In this document: positions 35,346 to 45,926 of the stretch, piece by piece
Position numbering within the stretch: position 1 is the first letter of the stretch
Layout of the letters: each line of letters opens with the position of its first letter
Source of the DNA: Armatimonadota bacterium
GTDB taxonomy: Bacteria > Armatimonadota > Armatimonadia > Armatimonadales > Armatimonadaceae
Assembly (NCBI GenBank): GCA_026392155.1
Contig: JAPLCP010000049.1
Location: 1-46,389, forward strand
Reading direction: 5' to 3'
Length of the DNA: 46,389 nt
Translations under genes and position numbers: made by a program
Notes under the pieces: generated by a model
The model's input: the letters and a program-made list of their open reading frames with translations, nothing else
Told to the model about the DNA's origin: nothing
Database searches by the model: none

Positions 35346-37424
35346 CTATTTGAGCGCATACACGTTCCCCCTAAAGCTACCAATGTAGACATTCCCATTC
35401 GGTCCAATACAGGGAGACGAGTCAAAGTTTTCACTGGCGGTTCCGGTCATAAATGTCCAAGCCGTTGCTCCAGTGCTCGTGTTAATTCCGTAGACATTCC
35501 CATCGTAACATCCCAGGTAAAGTCGTGTCCCATCTTTACTGACTGCAGGCGATGAGGTAAACCCAGCCGTAAACGAGGGAGTTTCCCAGCCTAGGCTACC
35601 ATCAGCAGAGTTGAGGGCAACCACTCGATTCTTATCAATCCCTGAGATATTGTCAAATGTGGCAAAGTAGACTTTACTGCCATCAGGCGACATCGCAGCC
35701 GTAGAGTAGATCTGTGCCTCCGCATCGTAGGAACTCGCCCAGCCAAGAGTTCCCGTTGCCTGATCGACAGCAAAGAAGAGCCCCTCCAGCGTCCCAAAGA
35801 AGACCTTCCCACCACTCACGACGGGCGAGGACATCGTCACCGACTTATCTACCGTATCAAACTCCCAGACCCGTGCAGCCGTGTTGGTATTGACAGCGTA
35901 GAGTTTAGCTCCAATCCGTCCTCCACCAGAATCGGTTGCTCCTGCACTGGCAAAGTAGACCGTGGTTTCATCATCACTTAGAGCAGGCGATGTTTGAATT
36001 TCGGTTCTCTTTGCGGGATCAGCATCCGTAAATTGCCAACCCACAACGGGAATACCATTGAGAGAGTCCGCTTTATAGAGCTTACGATCAGTACCACCCG
36101 TTCCGTAGTACAAGTAGCCATTTGAATCAAGCGCAGGGCTTCCAAAGACAGGTCCCGCCGTTTGCCTCACCCAGACTTCCTGCGCCGCAGTACCGGCTGT
36201 ATTGGACTTAATCCCATACAGATACCCACCATTGCTCGTCGTATCATCATAGGAACCAAAGTAAATCGTTCCATCGCGGCTGATCAGGGGAGAAGACTCA
36301 ATGCGCCCTTTGGCTGCATAGCTCCACTTCAAAGTCCCATCAGGATTGATAGCATAGAGCACCCCACCGGTCCCCGTGGCTTCATTGTAGCCACCAAGGT
36401 AGAGCACGCCCTGCTTATCCACGACAACCGAGGAGAAGACCACATTTCTCGGAGCCACGGACAGCGGGCCACTCCAGAGCTGAGAGACACTGGAGGCAAT
36501 GGACGTACCCGCAGTCCCAACGCCAAGGTTTTGCTTGCTCCCATGGAAGCGAGCCCACTCACTGTCACTAAGGCCAAGCGGAACGATATTAACTGCTGTC
36601 GTTGTGGTATAGCGCGTCGGATTGGCCGGATCCGAGGTACTTGCCTCAGTCTCGGTGACCTGGATCGTCACACTCTGCGCAGTGCTTCCAGGGTCACCGG
36701 CAACGTAGGTCGCCCCATTCCCCTGAACGGTTGTCCCCGTCCCCTGAAAATTTCCAATCCCCGGCGCAACAACATCCCACTTCCACTTGGAGGGTGTGGT
36801 GAGAACAATGGCACCCGCGGCATCCTTGGCGGTGGCCAAGAAGGCACGTGTCCGATCTTTGCCGAGGTTCTGCCCACTGGTGCTCCCATCGGTGATGCTG
36901 ATCTCTACAGAGCGAATAGTCGTCCCAAGAGTGAAGTTCACAGCACTATTTGTGGGATTGTCCGTATCTAACCCAACAACGGTTCCACCTGTTGCCTGAG
37001 CGGCACCACCTCCACCTGTTGTGTTGGGAAAAGCGCTTGCAGTAATCGTGTAGTTCTCAGGTGAACCGGGAACGCCTACCTCAAGATTAGTAGCAGTAGT
37101 GCTTGCGGTCGTCGCAGGAGACGAGCCACTAAAGTTCGTAGGACGCACCAGAGTCTTGGGGAAGCCGGGGGCATTGCGCCCTAGGCTATCTTTGATATCG
37201 ACCACGATACTATTAGAAGCATCGGGGATCAGGCGCGTGACTTCCGGCCACGTGACCGTCACATCAATCGTCCCAACTTTGCGGCTGGGGATGGCACTGA
37301 CACCACCCCCAAAAGGCCGTCCCAAGCCGCCTCCACAGCCGGTCAGTGGAACAACCAGGCTCAGTGCGATCGCCGACGCGCAGAGCGCACGTGGCACGGT
37401 TCTCAGAAAAACGAATCGTGTCAT
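35346..37424 (-). CDS. PQQ-type beta-propeller lipoprotein
   Basis: This 692-residue lipoprotein has lipobox VPLTGC (Cys about residue 29). Residues about 45-300 contain Ig-like modules, including an N-terminal unit with VTWPEVTRLIPDASNSIVVD that resembles the module in the 4587-5798 lipoprotein. The second half is a beta-propeller with recurring PQQ-like units: GVLYAINPDGTLKWSYAAKGRIESSPLISRDGTIYFGS, KLYAVNTNTAARVWEFDTV and NVYGINTSTGATAWTFMTG. It lacks any cofactor-binding evidence and may be a surface scaffold. It starts 3 bp after the preceding stop. Confidence 0.82.
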   Translation of the reverse strand: MTRFVFLRTVPRALCASAIALSLVVPLTGCGGGLGRPFGGGVSAIPSRKVGTIDVTVTWPEVTRLIPDASNSIVVDIKDSLGRNAPGFPKTLVRPTNFSGSSPATTASTTATNLEVGVPGSPENYTITASAFPNTTGGGGAAQATGGTVVGLDTDNPTNSAVNFTLGTTIRSVEISITDGSTSGQNLGKDRTRAFLATAKDAAGAIVLTTPSKWKWDVVAPGIGNFQGTGTTVQGNGATYVAGDPGSTAQSVTIQVTETEASTSDPANPTRYTTTTAVNIVPLGLSDSEWARFHGSKQNLGVGTAGTSIASSVSQLWSGPLSVAPRNVVFSSVVVDKQGVLYLGGYNEATGTGGVLYAINPDGTLKWSYAAKGRIESSPLISRDGTIYFGSYDDTTSNGGYLYGIKSNTAGTAAQEVWVRQTAGPVFGSPALDSNGYLYYGTGGTDRKLYKADSLNGIPVVGWQFTDADPAKRTEIQTSPALSDDETTVYFASAGATDSGGGRIGAKLYAVNTNTAARVWEFDTVDKSVTMSSPVVSGGKVFFGTLEGLFFAVDQATGTLGWASSYDAEAQIYSTAAMSPDGSKVYFATFDNISGIDKNRVVALNSADGSLGWETPSFTAGFTSSPAVSKDGTRLYLGCYDGNVYGINTSTGATAWTFMTGTASENFDSSPCIGPNGNVYIGSFRGNVYALK

Positions 37425-37427
37425 TGG

Positions 37428-39389
37428 TTAGTTAATCCCAATCCCTAGCGAACCGGCAACCACCTGAACATTGATGGTTCTCGTTGCGCTTGTATCGTAG
37501 TTACTGGTCGCAATCACTCTCAGGAGCCCACTAGGAGCAGGCGGTGTCCCTGGTGCTGTGTAGGTCGCCGTTGTCGCCCCTGTGGAAGTGATCCTTCCGT
37601 AGATATTTCCGGTGTTTGGCTCACCATTGGGGCCTGTGATGGTCCAGGAAACCGTCCCATCTCGTCCGGTTGGAAGCCCGGTCAGCCCAACCCCAAAGCT
37701 CTGGGTACGGTTGATCGAGACTTTTTGTGGATCGGGTAGCGGGCTTGGAGCCGTCACCCCCACGCCAATCGTCGTGCTCACGGTGATGGAGAGATCGGTG
37801 AACTTCCGGGTGTCATAGACACTGGTCGCACGAACAACATACGTCCCATTGACCTTAGGGGCCGTAAAGCGCGCGGTGCTAGCTCCCGTCGAAGCGATGG
37901 TAGAGCCAAAGCCAGCGGGACTCACCACAGACCAGGTCACACCCTGGTTCGGCGTATTGCTCACGGCAGCCGTCAGGTTGAGCGTATCTTCCCACTGGAG
38001 AGTAGGGGCAGGGCTTGGAGTAATCGTAACTCCCACGGTAGAGAGCACAGTAACCGTGCACGTACCAATCTTGGTGGAGTCGTAGTTACTGATCGCCTGA
38101 ATCGTGATCGTCGCCTCACGCTTTGGCGCGGTGTAGGTGATACGATTGGCATCTGCCGAGTCGACCACAAGTGTCCCAACAGGATTTGTGCCGTCTTTGA
38201 CAATCTCCCACTTCACGTCGCGACGAGGGTCACCCGTTGCAGGAATTCGTGAGGAAAGATTTTTAACCACCGCACTGAGCGAGATAGATTGTTCCCAGGA
38301 GAGATTCGTCGTCGGAGGAGTCACCTCAACCAGGGTTGTCGCACTAACTTTAACCGGCACCGTGAAGGTCTTGGTGGAGTTGTACTTACTGGTGGCAATC
38401 ACATTGATAGTGCGCGACTCAACTCCGGTGAGCTTGGGCGCAACATAGGTAACCGTGTTTGGAGCCACACTGACTAGCTGGCCATTAAGAGCACTGGGAC
38501 CTCCCTGGATACTCCAAACAACATCACTCTCGGCCGTCGGAGCACCAAGAACGGTAGCAGTAAGCGGCAGCGGAAACTCAGAGCCAATGTCTCCTGTGAT
38601 CGGAGCAACACTCACACTGGTAGCCGATGTTACGTCAACCACAACGGGAGCAGAGGTCGCCGTATCCACACGCACGGTCACAGTCGCTTGGATCGGATGA
38701 AGACCCCTTACCTGAGAACCACCATTGACGGCCTCAAGGTTCTGCGGGTCAGCCACGACAGTGAAGAAAGCGCCGCCACGCAGCTCGTTGGTGATGGCAA
38801 CATCTTGACCATTAAAATTCTTCGCGGAGAACATCAGGTCTTTTGTCTCCCCCACCGCAACACTCTGTCCGGGGAGCAAGGCAATAGACTGGACACCGGT
38901 GTAGGTCGAGATGGTTACCGTGAGTGAGCCATCTGCCAGCACGGAAGCAGAGGCCTCGGCGCGACCGATTTCTTCACCACTGGCATCACCGGCGGTATAG
39001 AAACGAATCGTCAGAATGGACTGACCAACCCGAGCAGGACGTGGTGAATCGTAGCTCTGGAGAACAGCAGCAGTGCCAGCAGGACGATTTACGACCCAGG
39101 AAATATCATTTCCCGAGGCATCCCCTTTTTCCAGCGTAATCCTGGCAGAAAGTGCCGAGGAGAGTCCAACGACGCGACTGCGCGCGCCCCAATCGATCCT
39201 GACCTTAAAGGCTGCGGTACGTAGTGGGGTGGGAGTCGGTGTCGCTCCCCCCGGTATTGGTGATGGTGTTGGGTTGGTCACCCCGCCGCCGCTACCACAG
39301 CCGGAAGGCAGGAGCGCCAGCAGACCTGTTACCAGCACTGCCGCCGCCGCCGCCAACCAGGAGGATCGCATCCCAGTGCGAATCTGCAT
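37428..39389 (-). CDS. Ig-like (BIG2-type) repeat lipoprotein
   Basis: This 653-residue protein has a lipoprotein signal (LLALLPSGC) and then a Pro/Thr-rich spacer (VTNPTPSPIPGGATPTPTP). I chose the ATG giving MQIRTGMRSSWLAAAAAVLV, with GAAGAGG nine bases upstream. At least five Ig-like repeats follow, each with a WSIxGP / VxYxAP / IxATSxYDxxKTxTVTV pattern (for example ITYTAPKREATITIQAISNYDSTKIGTCTV). The domains resemble surface-exposed Ig-like adhesin modules. It is the first gene of the four-gene minus-strand exoprotein run. Confidence 0.82.
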   Translation of the reverse strand: MQIRTGMRSSWLAAAAAVLVTGLLALLPSGCGSGGGVTNPTPSPIPGGATPTPTPLRTAAFKVRIDWGARSRVVGLSSALSARITLEKGDASGNDISWVVNRPAGTAAVLQSYDSPRPARVGQSILTIRFYTAGDASGEEIGRAEASASVLADGSLTVTISTYTGVQSIALLPGQSVAVGETKDLMFSAKNFNGQDVAITNELRGGAFFTVVADPQNLEAVNGGSQVRGLHPIQATVTVRVDTATSAPVVVDVTSATSVSVAPITGDIGSEFPLPLTATVLGAPTAESDVVWSIQGGPSALNGQLVSVAPNTVTYVAPKLTGVESRTINVIATSKYNSTKTFTVPVKVSATTLVEVTPPTTNLSWEQSISLSAVVKNLSSRIPATGDPRRDVKWEIVKDGTNPVGTLVVDSADANRITYTAPKREATITIQAISNYDSTKIGTCTVTVLSTVGVTITPSPAPTLQWEDTLNLTAAVSNTPNQGVTWSVVSPAGFGSTIASTGASTARFTAPKVNGTYVVRATSVYDTRKFTDLSITVSTTIGVGVTAPSPLPDPQKVSINRTQSFGVGLTGLPTGRDGTVSWTITGPNGEPNTGNIYGRITSTGATTATYTAPGTPPAPSGLLRVIATSNYDTSATRTINVQVVAGSLGIGIN

Positions 39390-39677
39390 GCTGTAAAACC
39401 TCTCTTCTCGGTCGTTAGCCAGAGTCAATCCCTAGCTAAAATTGCCGAAAACCTACGCTCGCTTTATTCAAGCCAGTGCAGGTATTTTCCTTCTTTATGT
39501 TACGAAAATTTCACGGGGAACCATTGTCCCTTCAAGGACTGCCCCATTCGATTCCAAAGTCGCCGCTATTGTTCCGCAAACCTACCAGTTTTGTCAAGCG
39601 GCTCGCCCCCTATCCCTCGATACCTAGGAAACTGAATCCCTCGTCACTGACAAAAATACAGTCACCCCGTGAAGAAG
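39390..39677 (-). promoter_or_regulatory. Intergenic region with candidate operon promoter
   Basis: This 288-bp gap lies between the LuxC-like gene and the exoprotein operon. On the minus strand TTGACA (39592-39597) and an AACAAT hexamer (39568-39573) are 18 bases apart, a plausible promoter. Nothing else convincing is visible. Confidence 0.35.
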
Positions 39678-40853
39678 TCATGAAGTCAGCGACTTTGCCA
39701 GCCACGCCTGCAAGTCCACGCCTCCATTGCGCCAGTCCAGCGGCGGCGTCTGCATCTCCCCCGCCCGGCAAATCCGCGAAACGCCTTCAGCTTCAATCGC
39801 TACTCGCAGTTCTTTGGAGAGTTCTCCGGAGACTCCAATCGAAGAAAGTCTGCCCTTAGCCAAACCAAGAAACTCACCGAACACTGCCAAATCCCCAAGG
39901 GGAATCAGATGCAATACGCCAAAACCTGTTGGCTTTGGTAGAACACAACTCTCTTTGTGCACGATAATCGTCCAGCGCAACTCAGGGTCACCAATCACCT
40001 CGCAGCCCCCCATAAACGCCAGGTCACGAGCCTCTCGAATACGAAGAATTTCTCCTATCTTAGAGGGCATAAGAACACCAAGTGCTTCCGTCGCACGAGG
40101 CATTCCATCGTCCTTTAGGAATTCAATTAGATACTCTAAGCAAGAGTTTTCTACAAAGAGAGCCTGAAGCGAGAGGCAACCTGCCTGACTATAAGTGAGG
40201 CAATCTAGCCCGACACCGAATGAAGAAGCGACAGTCAATATAAGAGAATCATTGAACTCTGTAAAAGCATCTTTGCCCGTCCAGAGTCCTACACTGGTCG
40301 CGTGCCCAAATCCCTGAAATGGCGTGGTTTCGGGAGTGGCTTCGCGTAGCGCCACCATTGTTTCATCATTGCCATACGCAATCACAGCATCGGCATTCTG
40401 GACAAGAGTTTGCGTTCGTGGGTCTTCGCCGGGGAAGAAATCTAAGTGGAGAAAGGCGGCGACTTCGGGGTCAATCCCGGCGAGCGTCTCGACGAAGTGG
40501 CGTGTCCAGACAGTCTCATCACGGCTTTGTTTGATAAAGACGGGAATGCCGAGCAGAACGCTGTAGTGGAGCACGGGCCAGGCGAGGAGCGGCGTGTTTC
40601 CGGCGAGAATCAGCGCGAGGACGCCTGGCTTCTCTATATTTTCCGGCTCGGAGCAGTGCGGGGCGGAGCGGGCGAGGGCTTCGATTCCTCGCTGGACTTG
40701 TGCCCAGGGAAACTGCCCTATCTCTAAAGGCGGCACGAGACAGACTTGCTGCCAAAATCTCTCTAGGGCGGCGAGGCGGCGCTCTACGGGAATTGGAGGA
40801 AGTTCCCAGAGTTTTGCCAAGGCTTCCCTGACCGTTTGAGGAGTGGTTTCCAT
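39678..40853 (-). CDS. LuxC-family acyl-CoA reductase-like protein
   Basis: This 391-residue aldehyde dehydrogenase-fold protein of the LuxC/acyl-CoA reductase family (PF05893) has VLALILAGNTPLLAWPVLHYSVLLG (nucleotide-binding region), Cys226 in YSQAGCLSLQALFVE as the acyl-accepting cysteine, and the C-terminal signature ICRAGEMQTPPLDWRNGG. LuxC enzymes reduce fatty acyl groups to aldehydes using NADPH. No luxAB, luxD or luxE genes are present, so bioluminescence is not implied; aldehyde or wax/lipid metabolism is more likely. The ATG at 40853 is selected because it follows a -10-like TATTAT by 12 bases and starts the conserved region. It shares its promoter region with the AAA ATPase. Confidence 0.82.
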   Translation of the reverse strand: METTPQTVREALAKLWELPPIPVERRLAALERFWQQVCLVPPLEIGQFPWAQVQRGIEALARSAPHCSEPENIEKPGVLALILAGNTPLLAWPVLHYSVLLGIPVFIKQSRDETVWTRHFVETLAGIDPEVAAFLHLDFFPGEDPRTQTLVQNADAVIAYGNDETMVALREATPETTPFQGFGHATSVGLWTGKDAFTEFNDSLILTVASSFGVGLDCLTYSQAGCLSLQALFVENSCLEYLIEFLKDDGMPRATEALGVLMPSKIGEILRIREARDLAFMGGCEVIGDPELRWTIIVHKESCVLPKPTGFGVLHLIPLGDLAVFGEFLGLAKGRLSSIGVSGELSKELRVAIEAEGVSRICRAGEMQTPPLDWRNGGVDLQAWLAKSLTS

Positions 40854-40865
40854 ACGCCTGAAAGG

Positions 40866-40871
40866 TATAAT
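40866..40871 (+). promoter_or_regulatory. Shared divergent -10 element (leaderless on plus strand)
   Basis: TATAAT with six bases to the ATG at 40878. The surrounding GGTATAATACC is nearly palindromic, so the minus strand also reads TATTAT 12 bases before the acyl-CoA reductase ATG. One box could serve both directions. Confidence 0.6.
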
Positions 40872-40877
40872 ACCTCC

Positions 40878-42569
40878 ATGGCACGACGAGATAACCGACG
40901 GGGAGATTCGCAGACGCAAGAGAGCGACGAGATGCAGCTGCGGGCTGTGGGACTGGTAGACGAGCTGCTGGCAATGACTTCGCCCTCCGACCCGAAGTAC
41001 CAGTACCTCCTTCTTCTACGCCACCAGCTCGAAACCGATGAGCGGCAGATGCGCGATGCCCAGGAAGTTCTGGAGCAGTTCGAGGATGCCTACGCCAAGC
41101 TCACGGAGACGGCAAGCAAGATCGGGATGTATCTCGGGCCACTGGAAAATAGCAAGAAAGTCTTTCTGGCTGTCGGGGATGGCGAGTACGTGGGAAACGT
41201 GGATCCAAAGCTAGAGGCCGACGCGCTGACCATCGGCGATCGCGTGGTTGTCAATGATGCGTTTGCCGTGGTGCAGGTTCTCCCGCCACATGTTGCCGGC
41301 CCCCTGGTCAAAGTGGGCGAGGTGCTGGAGGACAACCGGCTCCGGGTTGGCGGCGATACACAAGGGCTCAACTCACGCATTGTCGGGCGGGGCGAGGGGC
41401 TTCAGTTTGCCGATCTCAAGGTCGGTGATGAAGTGCGTATGGACCCGACTGGCAAGCTGGCAATGGAGCACTTCCCCAAGGCCGAAAGCAAGGATTTCTT
41501 TCTGGAGGAAGTCCCGCAGGTGCCGTGGGACAAAGTGGGCGGCCAAGACGAGGTTATTGAGATTATCCGCGATGCCATCGAGAAGCCCCTACTCTACCCG
41601 GAGCTTTACGAAAGATTTGGCAAGCGCCCGCTCAAGGGCATCCTGCTCTACGGCCCTCCCGGCTGTGGCAAGACGCTGATTGGAAAAGCCACGGCCTACA
41701 ACCTCACCAAAGAGTTTAATAAGCAGACCGGCCAGAACCTTAAAGAGTACTTCATGTACATCAATGGCCCCAAGATCCTCAACATGTGGCTCGGGGAGAG
41801 CGAGCGCCAAGTGCGGGAGATCTTTGCAACGGCTCGGGAGAAGGCAAAAGATGGTCACCTGGTCTTTATCTTCATTGATGAGGCCGAGTCTATTCTGCGC
41901 ACTCGAAACTCCGGTCGGTTCACCAATATCTCCAACACCGTGGTGCCCCAGTTCTGCGCCGAGATGGACGGTCTGGTCTCCAGCGCCAATGTCGTGGTGA
42001 TGCTCACGAGTAACCGCCCGGACTACATTGACCCCGCCATTCTCCGCCCCGAGCGCATTGACCGCCGCGTAAGAGTCAAGCGGCCGGATCGGAAAGCAGC
42101 AAAAGATATTCTCTCAATCTACCTGAATGAGAACGTCCCCATGGACTGCGGCCTGATCGAGACCCACAACGGTGACAAGCATGCCGCCGCCGCCGAGCTG
42201 GTAGACAACACGGAAGATGCGGACACCGAGTTTCTCGATGTCTTCAACCGCAACGGCGGGACGGAGCGGCTCTACTGGAAAGACTTAGTCTCCGGTGCGC
42301 TTCTCAGCTCACTCGTGGAGCGGGCCAAGGACTTCGCCATCAAGCGGGCGATTGCCACCGGCAACCACTCCGAGGGCCTGACCCAAGACGATCTCTACAA
42401 AGCCCTTGCGCTGGAGTTCAAGGAAAACGAGATCTTCCCCAAGAGCGATGCGGTCGAGGACTGGATGATGCTCCTAGACCAGGCTCCCGAGAACGTCGTG
42501 GATGTCAAGCCCATCCGGCAAGGCACACGCGGCAAGGGAACCGCCAAAACCGCCAGCGGCGTGATTTAA
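40878..42569 (+). CDS. ARC/Mpa-type proteasome-associated AAA ATPase
   Basis: This 563-residue protein has an N-terminal coiled coil (about residues 40-80, QYLLLLRHQLETDERQMRDAQEVLEQFEDAYAKL) and two OB-fold-like segments (about 85-195). A single AAA module follows, with Walker A GPPGCGKT at 259-266, Walker B VFIFIDEAES at 329-338 and arginine-finger region RPERIDRRVRV. This order defines ARC/Mpa rings that unfold substrates for the bacterial proteasome. The C-terminus ends TASGVI and lacks the GQYL-type docking tail of mycobacterial Mpa, so proteasome partnership is uncertain. No pup, UBact, pafA/dop or prcAB is adjacent. The upstream 14-codon extension to 40836 is rejected because of the leaderless promoter. 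Confidence 0.88.
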   Translation: MARRDNRRGDSQTQESDEMQLRAVGLVDELLAMTSPSDPKYQYLLLLRHQLETDERQMRDAQEVLEQFEDAYAKLTETASKIGMYLGPLENSKKVFLAVGDGEYVGNVDPKLEADALTIGDRVVVNDAFAVVQVLPPHVAGPLVKVGEVLEDNRLRVGGDTQGLNSRIVGRGEGLQFADLKVGDEVRMDPTGKLAMEHFPKAESKDFFLEEVPQVPWDKVGGQDEVIEIIRDAIEKPLLYPELYERFGKRPLKGILLYGPPGCGKTLIGKATAYNLTKEFNKQTGQNLKEYFMYINGPKILNMWLGESERQVREIFATAREKAKDGHLVFIFIDEAESILRTRNSGRFTNISNTVVPQFCAEMDGLVSSANVVVMLTSNRPDYIDPAILRPERIDRRVRVKRPDRKAAKDILSIYLNENVPMDCGLIETHNGDKHAAAAELVDNTEDADTEFLDVFNRNGGTERLYWKDLVSGALLSSLVERAKDFAIKRAIATGNHSEGLTQDDLYKALALEFKENEIFPKSDAVEDWMMLLDQAPENVVDVKPIRQGTRGKGTAKTASGVI

Positions 42570-42594
42570 AGCCCATCCGTGGGTGGTTTACAAG

Positions 42595-42633
42595 CTCCTT
42601 CAATCCAGAGGCTGGATTGGGGGAGTTTTTGTT
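42595..42633 (+). terminator. Intrinsic terminator after the ARC ATPase gene
   Basis: CTCC-TT-CAATCCAG-AGG-CTGGATTG-GG-GGAG is followed by TTTTTGTTT. Confidence 0.88.
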
Positions 42634-43736
42634 TAAGAGCCAAACTCCGCGGCCTTGCGCAAGAAGAGCGGCAAGTTCGCTCCCAGCTCGTGCTGGACAC
42701 AGGGCTCCGTGGCATCGTGGATATGGTGGTAGCTGACGGCGTGGTGGAGGGCGATCAGTGGCGCGATCTCCTTCCACGGCGGGATAGGTGTGCTCCAAGA
42801 GGCAAGAAGACTCTGTGTGGCTTCCTCATCTTTTTGGAAGAACGGCTCAAGCAAGTCCATCCACGGTAGAGCCACGCTGGCATCCGTCCAGTCGAAGTAG
42901 AGTAGCCCGTTCATTCCTGAGGCGATATTTCCGGTGTGCAGATCACCGTGGACGAGGCCACAAGGGGTGTCGGCGAAGACAGAAATTCGGGCTTGCCAGT
43001 CCACGGAGAGCAGCTTCTCGCGCTCGTCGTTGGCGAGGGTGCTGAGGGCCTCTTCCTGGGTGAGCAAGTGAGCGACTTCTTGGGCGAGGTGAGCAGGACG
43101 ACGGTCGATACAGCCCATCGCGAGGAGCTCTGTTTCTTGCCCGAGGGTTTGTTGCTGGAGTGGCGCGTAGTCGGCCAGTGCCAGGCGCGTTGCATCATCG
43201 CCGTGACTGGTGCGCAGATCGGGGCCAAAGTCGGCGAGCAGCATCCAGCCACGCTCAGGGTCAATGGCGAGAGGCATCGGGACGCGCCCCGGAAAGCGCT
43301 CGGCGAGGTTTTGGGTCACCAGCGCCTCATTCGCAAAGAGCTTGGGCTGCTGGTTGGTGGCCTTGAAGTAGACAACGCCTCGTCCGGTCTCGGCACGGAT
43401 CACGCAGGAGAGGCTCCAGGACTTGATCTCTTTCCAGGAGTGCAGGCCATCTGCGTGTGCGGCGATCCAGGCCAGAGCCAGCTCCAGCCAGCCCGGAAAG
43501 CCCCACGGAACCCGGAGCGGGTGCGGCGCGAAGATTTCCCGTGGAAGCTCGTCGCGACTCACCCAGGTCGCATCGTCTGGACGTGCTCCTTCGACAACTA
43601 GCGTTGCTTCTTCTTTGGTGGCGTGCGGCGAAAAGCGGCGGTGGAGCGGTAGCTCTTTGAGGGACTCAGCCCCCTCGCGAACCAGCTTCCACCAGAGAGT
43701 ACTTTCAGGCTCTTGGCCAAAGCAGGTAACGATCAC
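42633..43736 (-). CDS. APH-family (aminoglycoside/choline-kinase-like) phosphotransferase
   Basis: This 367-residue protein has the APH kinase fold: an ATP-binding Lys in VYFKATNQQPKLFANEALVTQNL, the catalytic loop GLVHGDLHTGNIASG and the metal-binding Asp in LLYFDWTDASVALPW. The N-terminal about 100 residues (WWKLVREGAESLKELPLHRR onward) are an extra domain with no assigned function. Substrate is unknown; this fold phosphorylates sugars, choline, antibiotics or other small molecules. The GTG start overlaps the upstream stop by four bases (GTGA), so it is translationally coupled to the small membrane protein gene. Confidence 0.82.
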   Translation of the reverse strand: MIVTCFGQEPESTLWWKLVREGAESLKELPLHRRFSPHATKEEATLVVEGARPDDATWVSRDELPREIFAPHPLRVPWGFPGWLELALAWIAAHADGLHSWKEIKSWSLSCVIRAETGRGVVYFKATNQQPKLFANEALVTQNLAERFPGRVPMPLAIDPERGWMLLADFGPDLRTSHGDDATRLALADYAPLQQQTLGQETELLAMGCIDRRPAHLAQEVAHLLTQEEALSTLANDEREKLLSVDWQARISVFADTPCGLVHGDLHTGNIASGMNGLLYFDWTDASVALPWMDLLEPFFQKDEEATQSLLASWSTPIPPWKEIAPLIALHHAVSYHHIHDATEPCVQHELGANLPLFLRKAAEFGS

Positions 43737-44284
43737 TGAAGGGCGCGGAACCGGAGGAGGGCCAGGCTGCCTAGGAGCCCTACCACCAAGAGTGCAATGT
43801 TCATCGTCCGCGTCACGCCACGGGCTACAATCGCCCCATCCACACCGGCGGACTCACTCTCGCGCAGCTTTGCTTCTCCCTCGGCGATCTGCCGCTGCCA
43901 GCGCTCCGGGTTGGTAGGCTTGTTCTTCGGGTCGAGCCGCTGCCGACCATCTCGAATCAGTGCCCAGGCCCGCGCACTACTCGTGCGCTTGCCCTCCGCA
44001 AAGCCAATCAGCGCACCAAAGGCAACACTGGCGAGAACCACCAGCGCCACCATACGCAAGACCTGGCGCAAGGCTTGGGGAGACGCGGCGGGCAAGCGCC
44101 CCAGCCGTGAGGCAGCATAGAGCGCTCCCGCGCAGAAACTTAGAGCAAAGAAAAGTATCACGAACAAATTATATCGCGATTTCTCCGCCAGCCAGGCATC
44201 GCGTAGCTCGTTTGCAAACTTCCAGCACAGGTCACGGCTGGTAAAGACCACGAGGCCATCGCCGGTTTTGGATCGGCCCAGCAC
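43733..44284 (-). CDS. Small membrane protein of unknown function
   Basis: This 183-residue protein has three likely membrane segments (FVILFFALSFCAGALYAA, LRMVALVVLASVAFGALIG and MNIALLVVGLLGSLALL) and a soluble loop of about 55 residues between the last two (EGKRTSSARAWALIRDGRQRLDP, then NPERWQRQIAEGEAKLRESE). The N-terminal 40 residues (GLVVFTSRDLCWKFANEL) resemble no family I know. The frame is open upstream to the atpD terminator, but the first usable start is the GTG at 44284. Coupled translation with the APH gene suggests a linked role. Confidence 0.55.
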   Translation of the reverse strand: MLGRSKTGDGLVVFTSRDLCWKFANELRDAWLAEKSRYNLFVILFFALSFCAGALYAASRLGRLPAASPQALRQVLRMVALVVLASVAFGALIGFAEGKRTSSARAWALIRDGRQRLDPKNKPTNPERWQRQIAEGEAKLRESESAGVDGAIVARGVTRTMNIALLVVGLLGSLALLRFRALQ

Positions 44285-44305
44285 GATCTCGTCGCCTTTA
44301 GGGTT

Positions 44306-44343
44306 AAAATAAAACGCCCCATGGGGAAAGTTCCCATGGGGCG
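44306..44343 (-). terminator. Intrinsic terminator of atpD
   Basis: The perfect 11-bp stem CGCCCCATGGG / CCCATGGGGCG has a 7-base loop. On the minus strand it is followed by TTTTATTTT. It lies 44 bp after the atpD stop. Confidence 0.92.
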
Positions 44344-44386
44344 ATTTCTTATTATTTCCCCCACGCGTGTGGGCTGGGGGCCAATC

Positions 44387-45814
<1,428 letters not shown>

Positions 45815-45867
45815 TTATGTCTAGTACTTTTGTCTAGCGAAAATTTGAGTTTGTGAAAACCGGTACA

Positions 45868-45896
45868 GTTTACCCGGAAGTCACCAATGTTTCAAC
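45868..45896 (-). promoter_or_regulatory. Promoter of atpD
   Basis: On the minus strand TTGAAA (45891-45896), a 17-base spacer and TAAACT (45868-45873) form a plausible promoter about 63 bp before the ATG. A 12-bp-spaced direct repeat TGTCTAG (45819-45825, 45831-45837) lies between promoter and start. It could be regulatory. Confidence 0.5.
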
Positions 45897-45926
45897 GTCT
45901 GCCCTAAAAATTGAAAATATTGAGCG

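Noticed and set aside
39442-39627. Plus-strand short open frame between operons
   Set aside because: No ribosome site, no recognisable content; the region is better explained as the promoter zone of the minus-strand operon.
39678-40853. Bioluminescence (lux) locus
   Set aside because: Only a LuxC-like reductase is present; no luciferase, thioesterase or synthetase genes accompany it.
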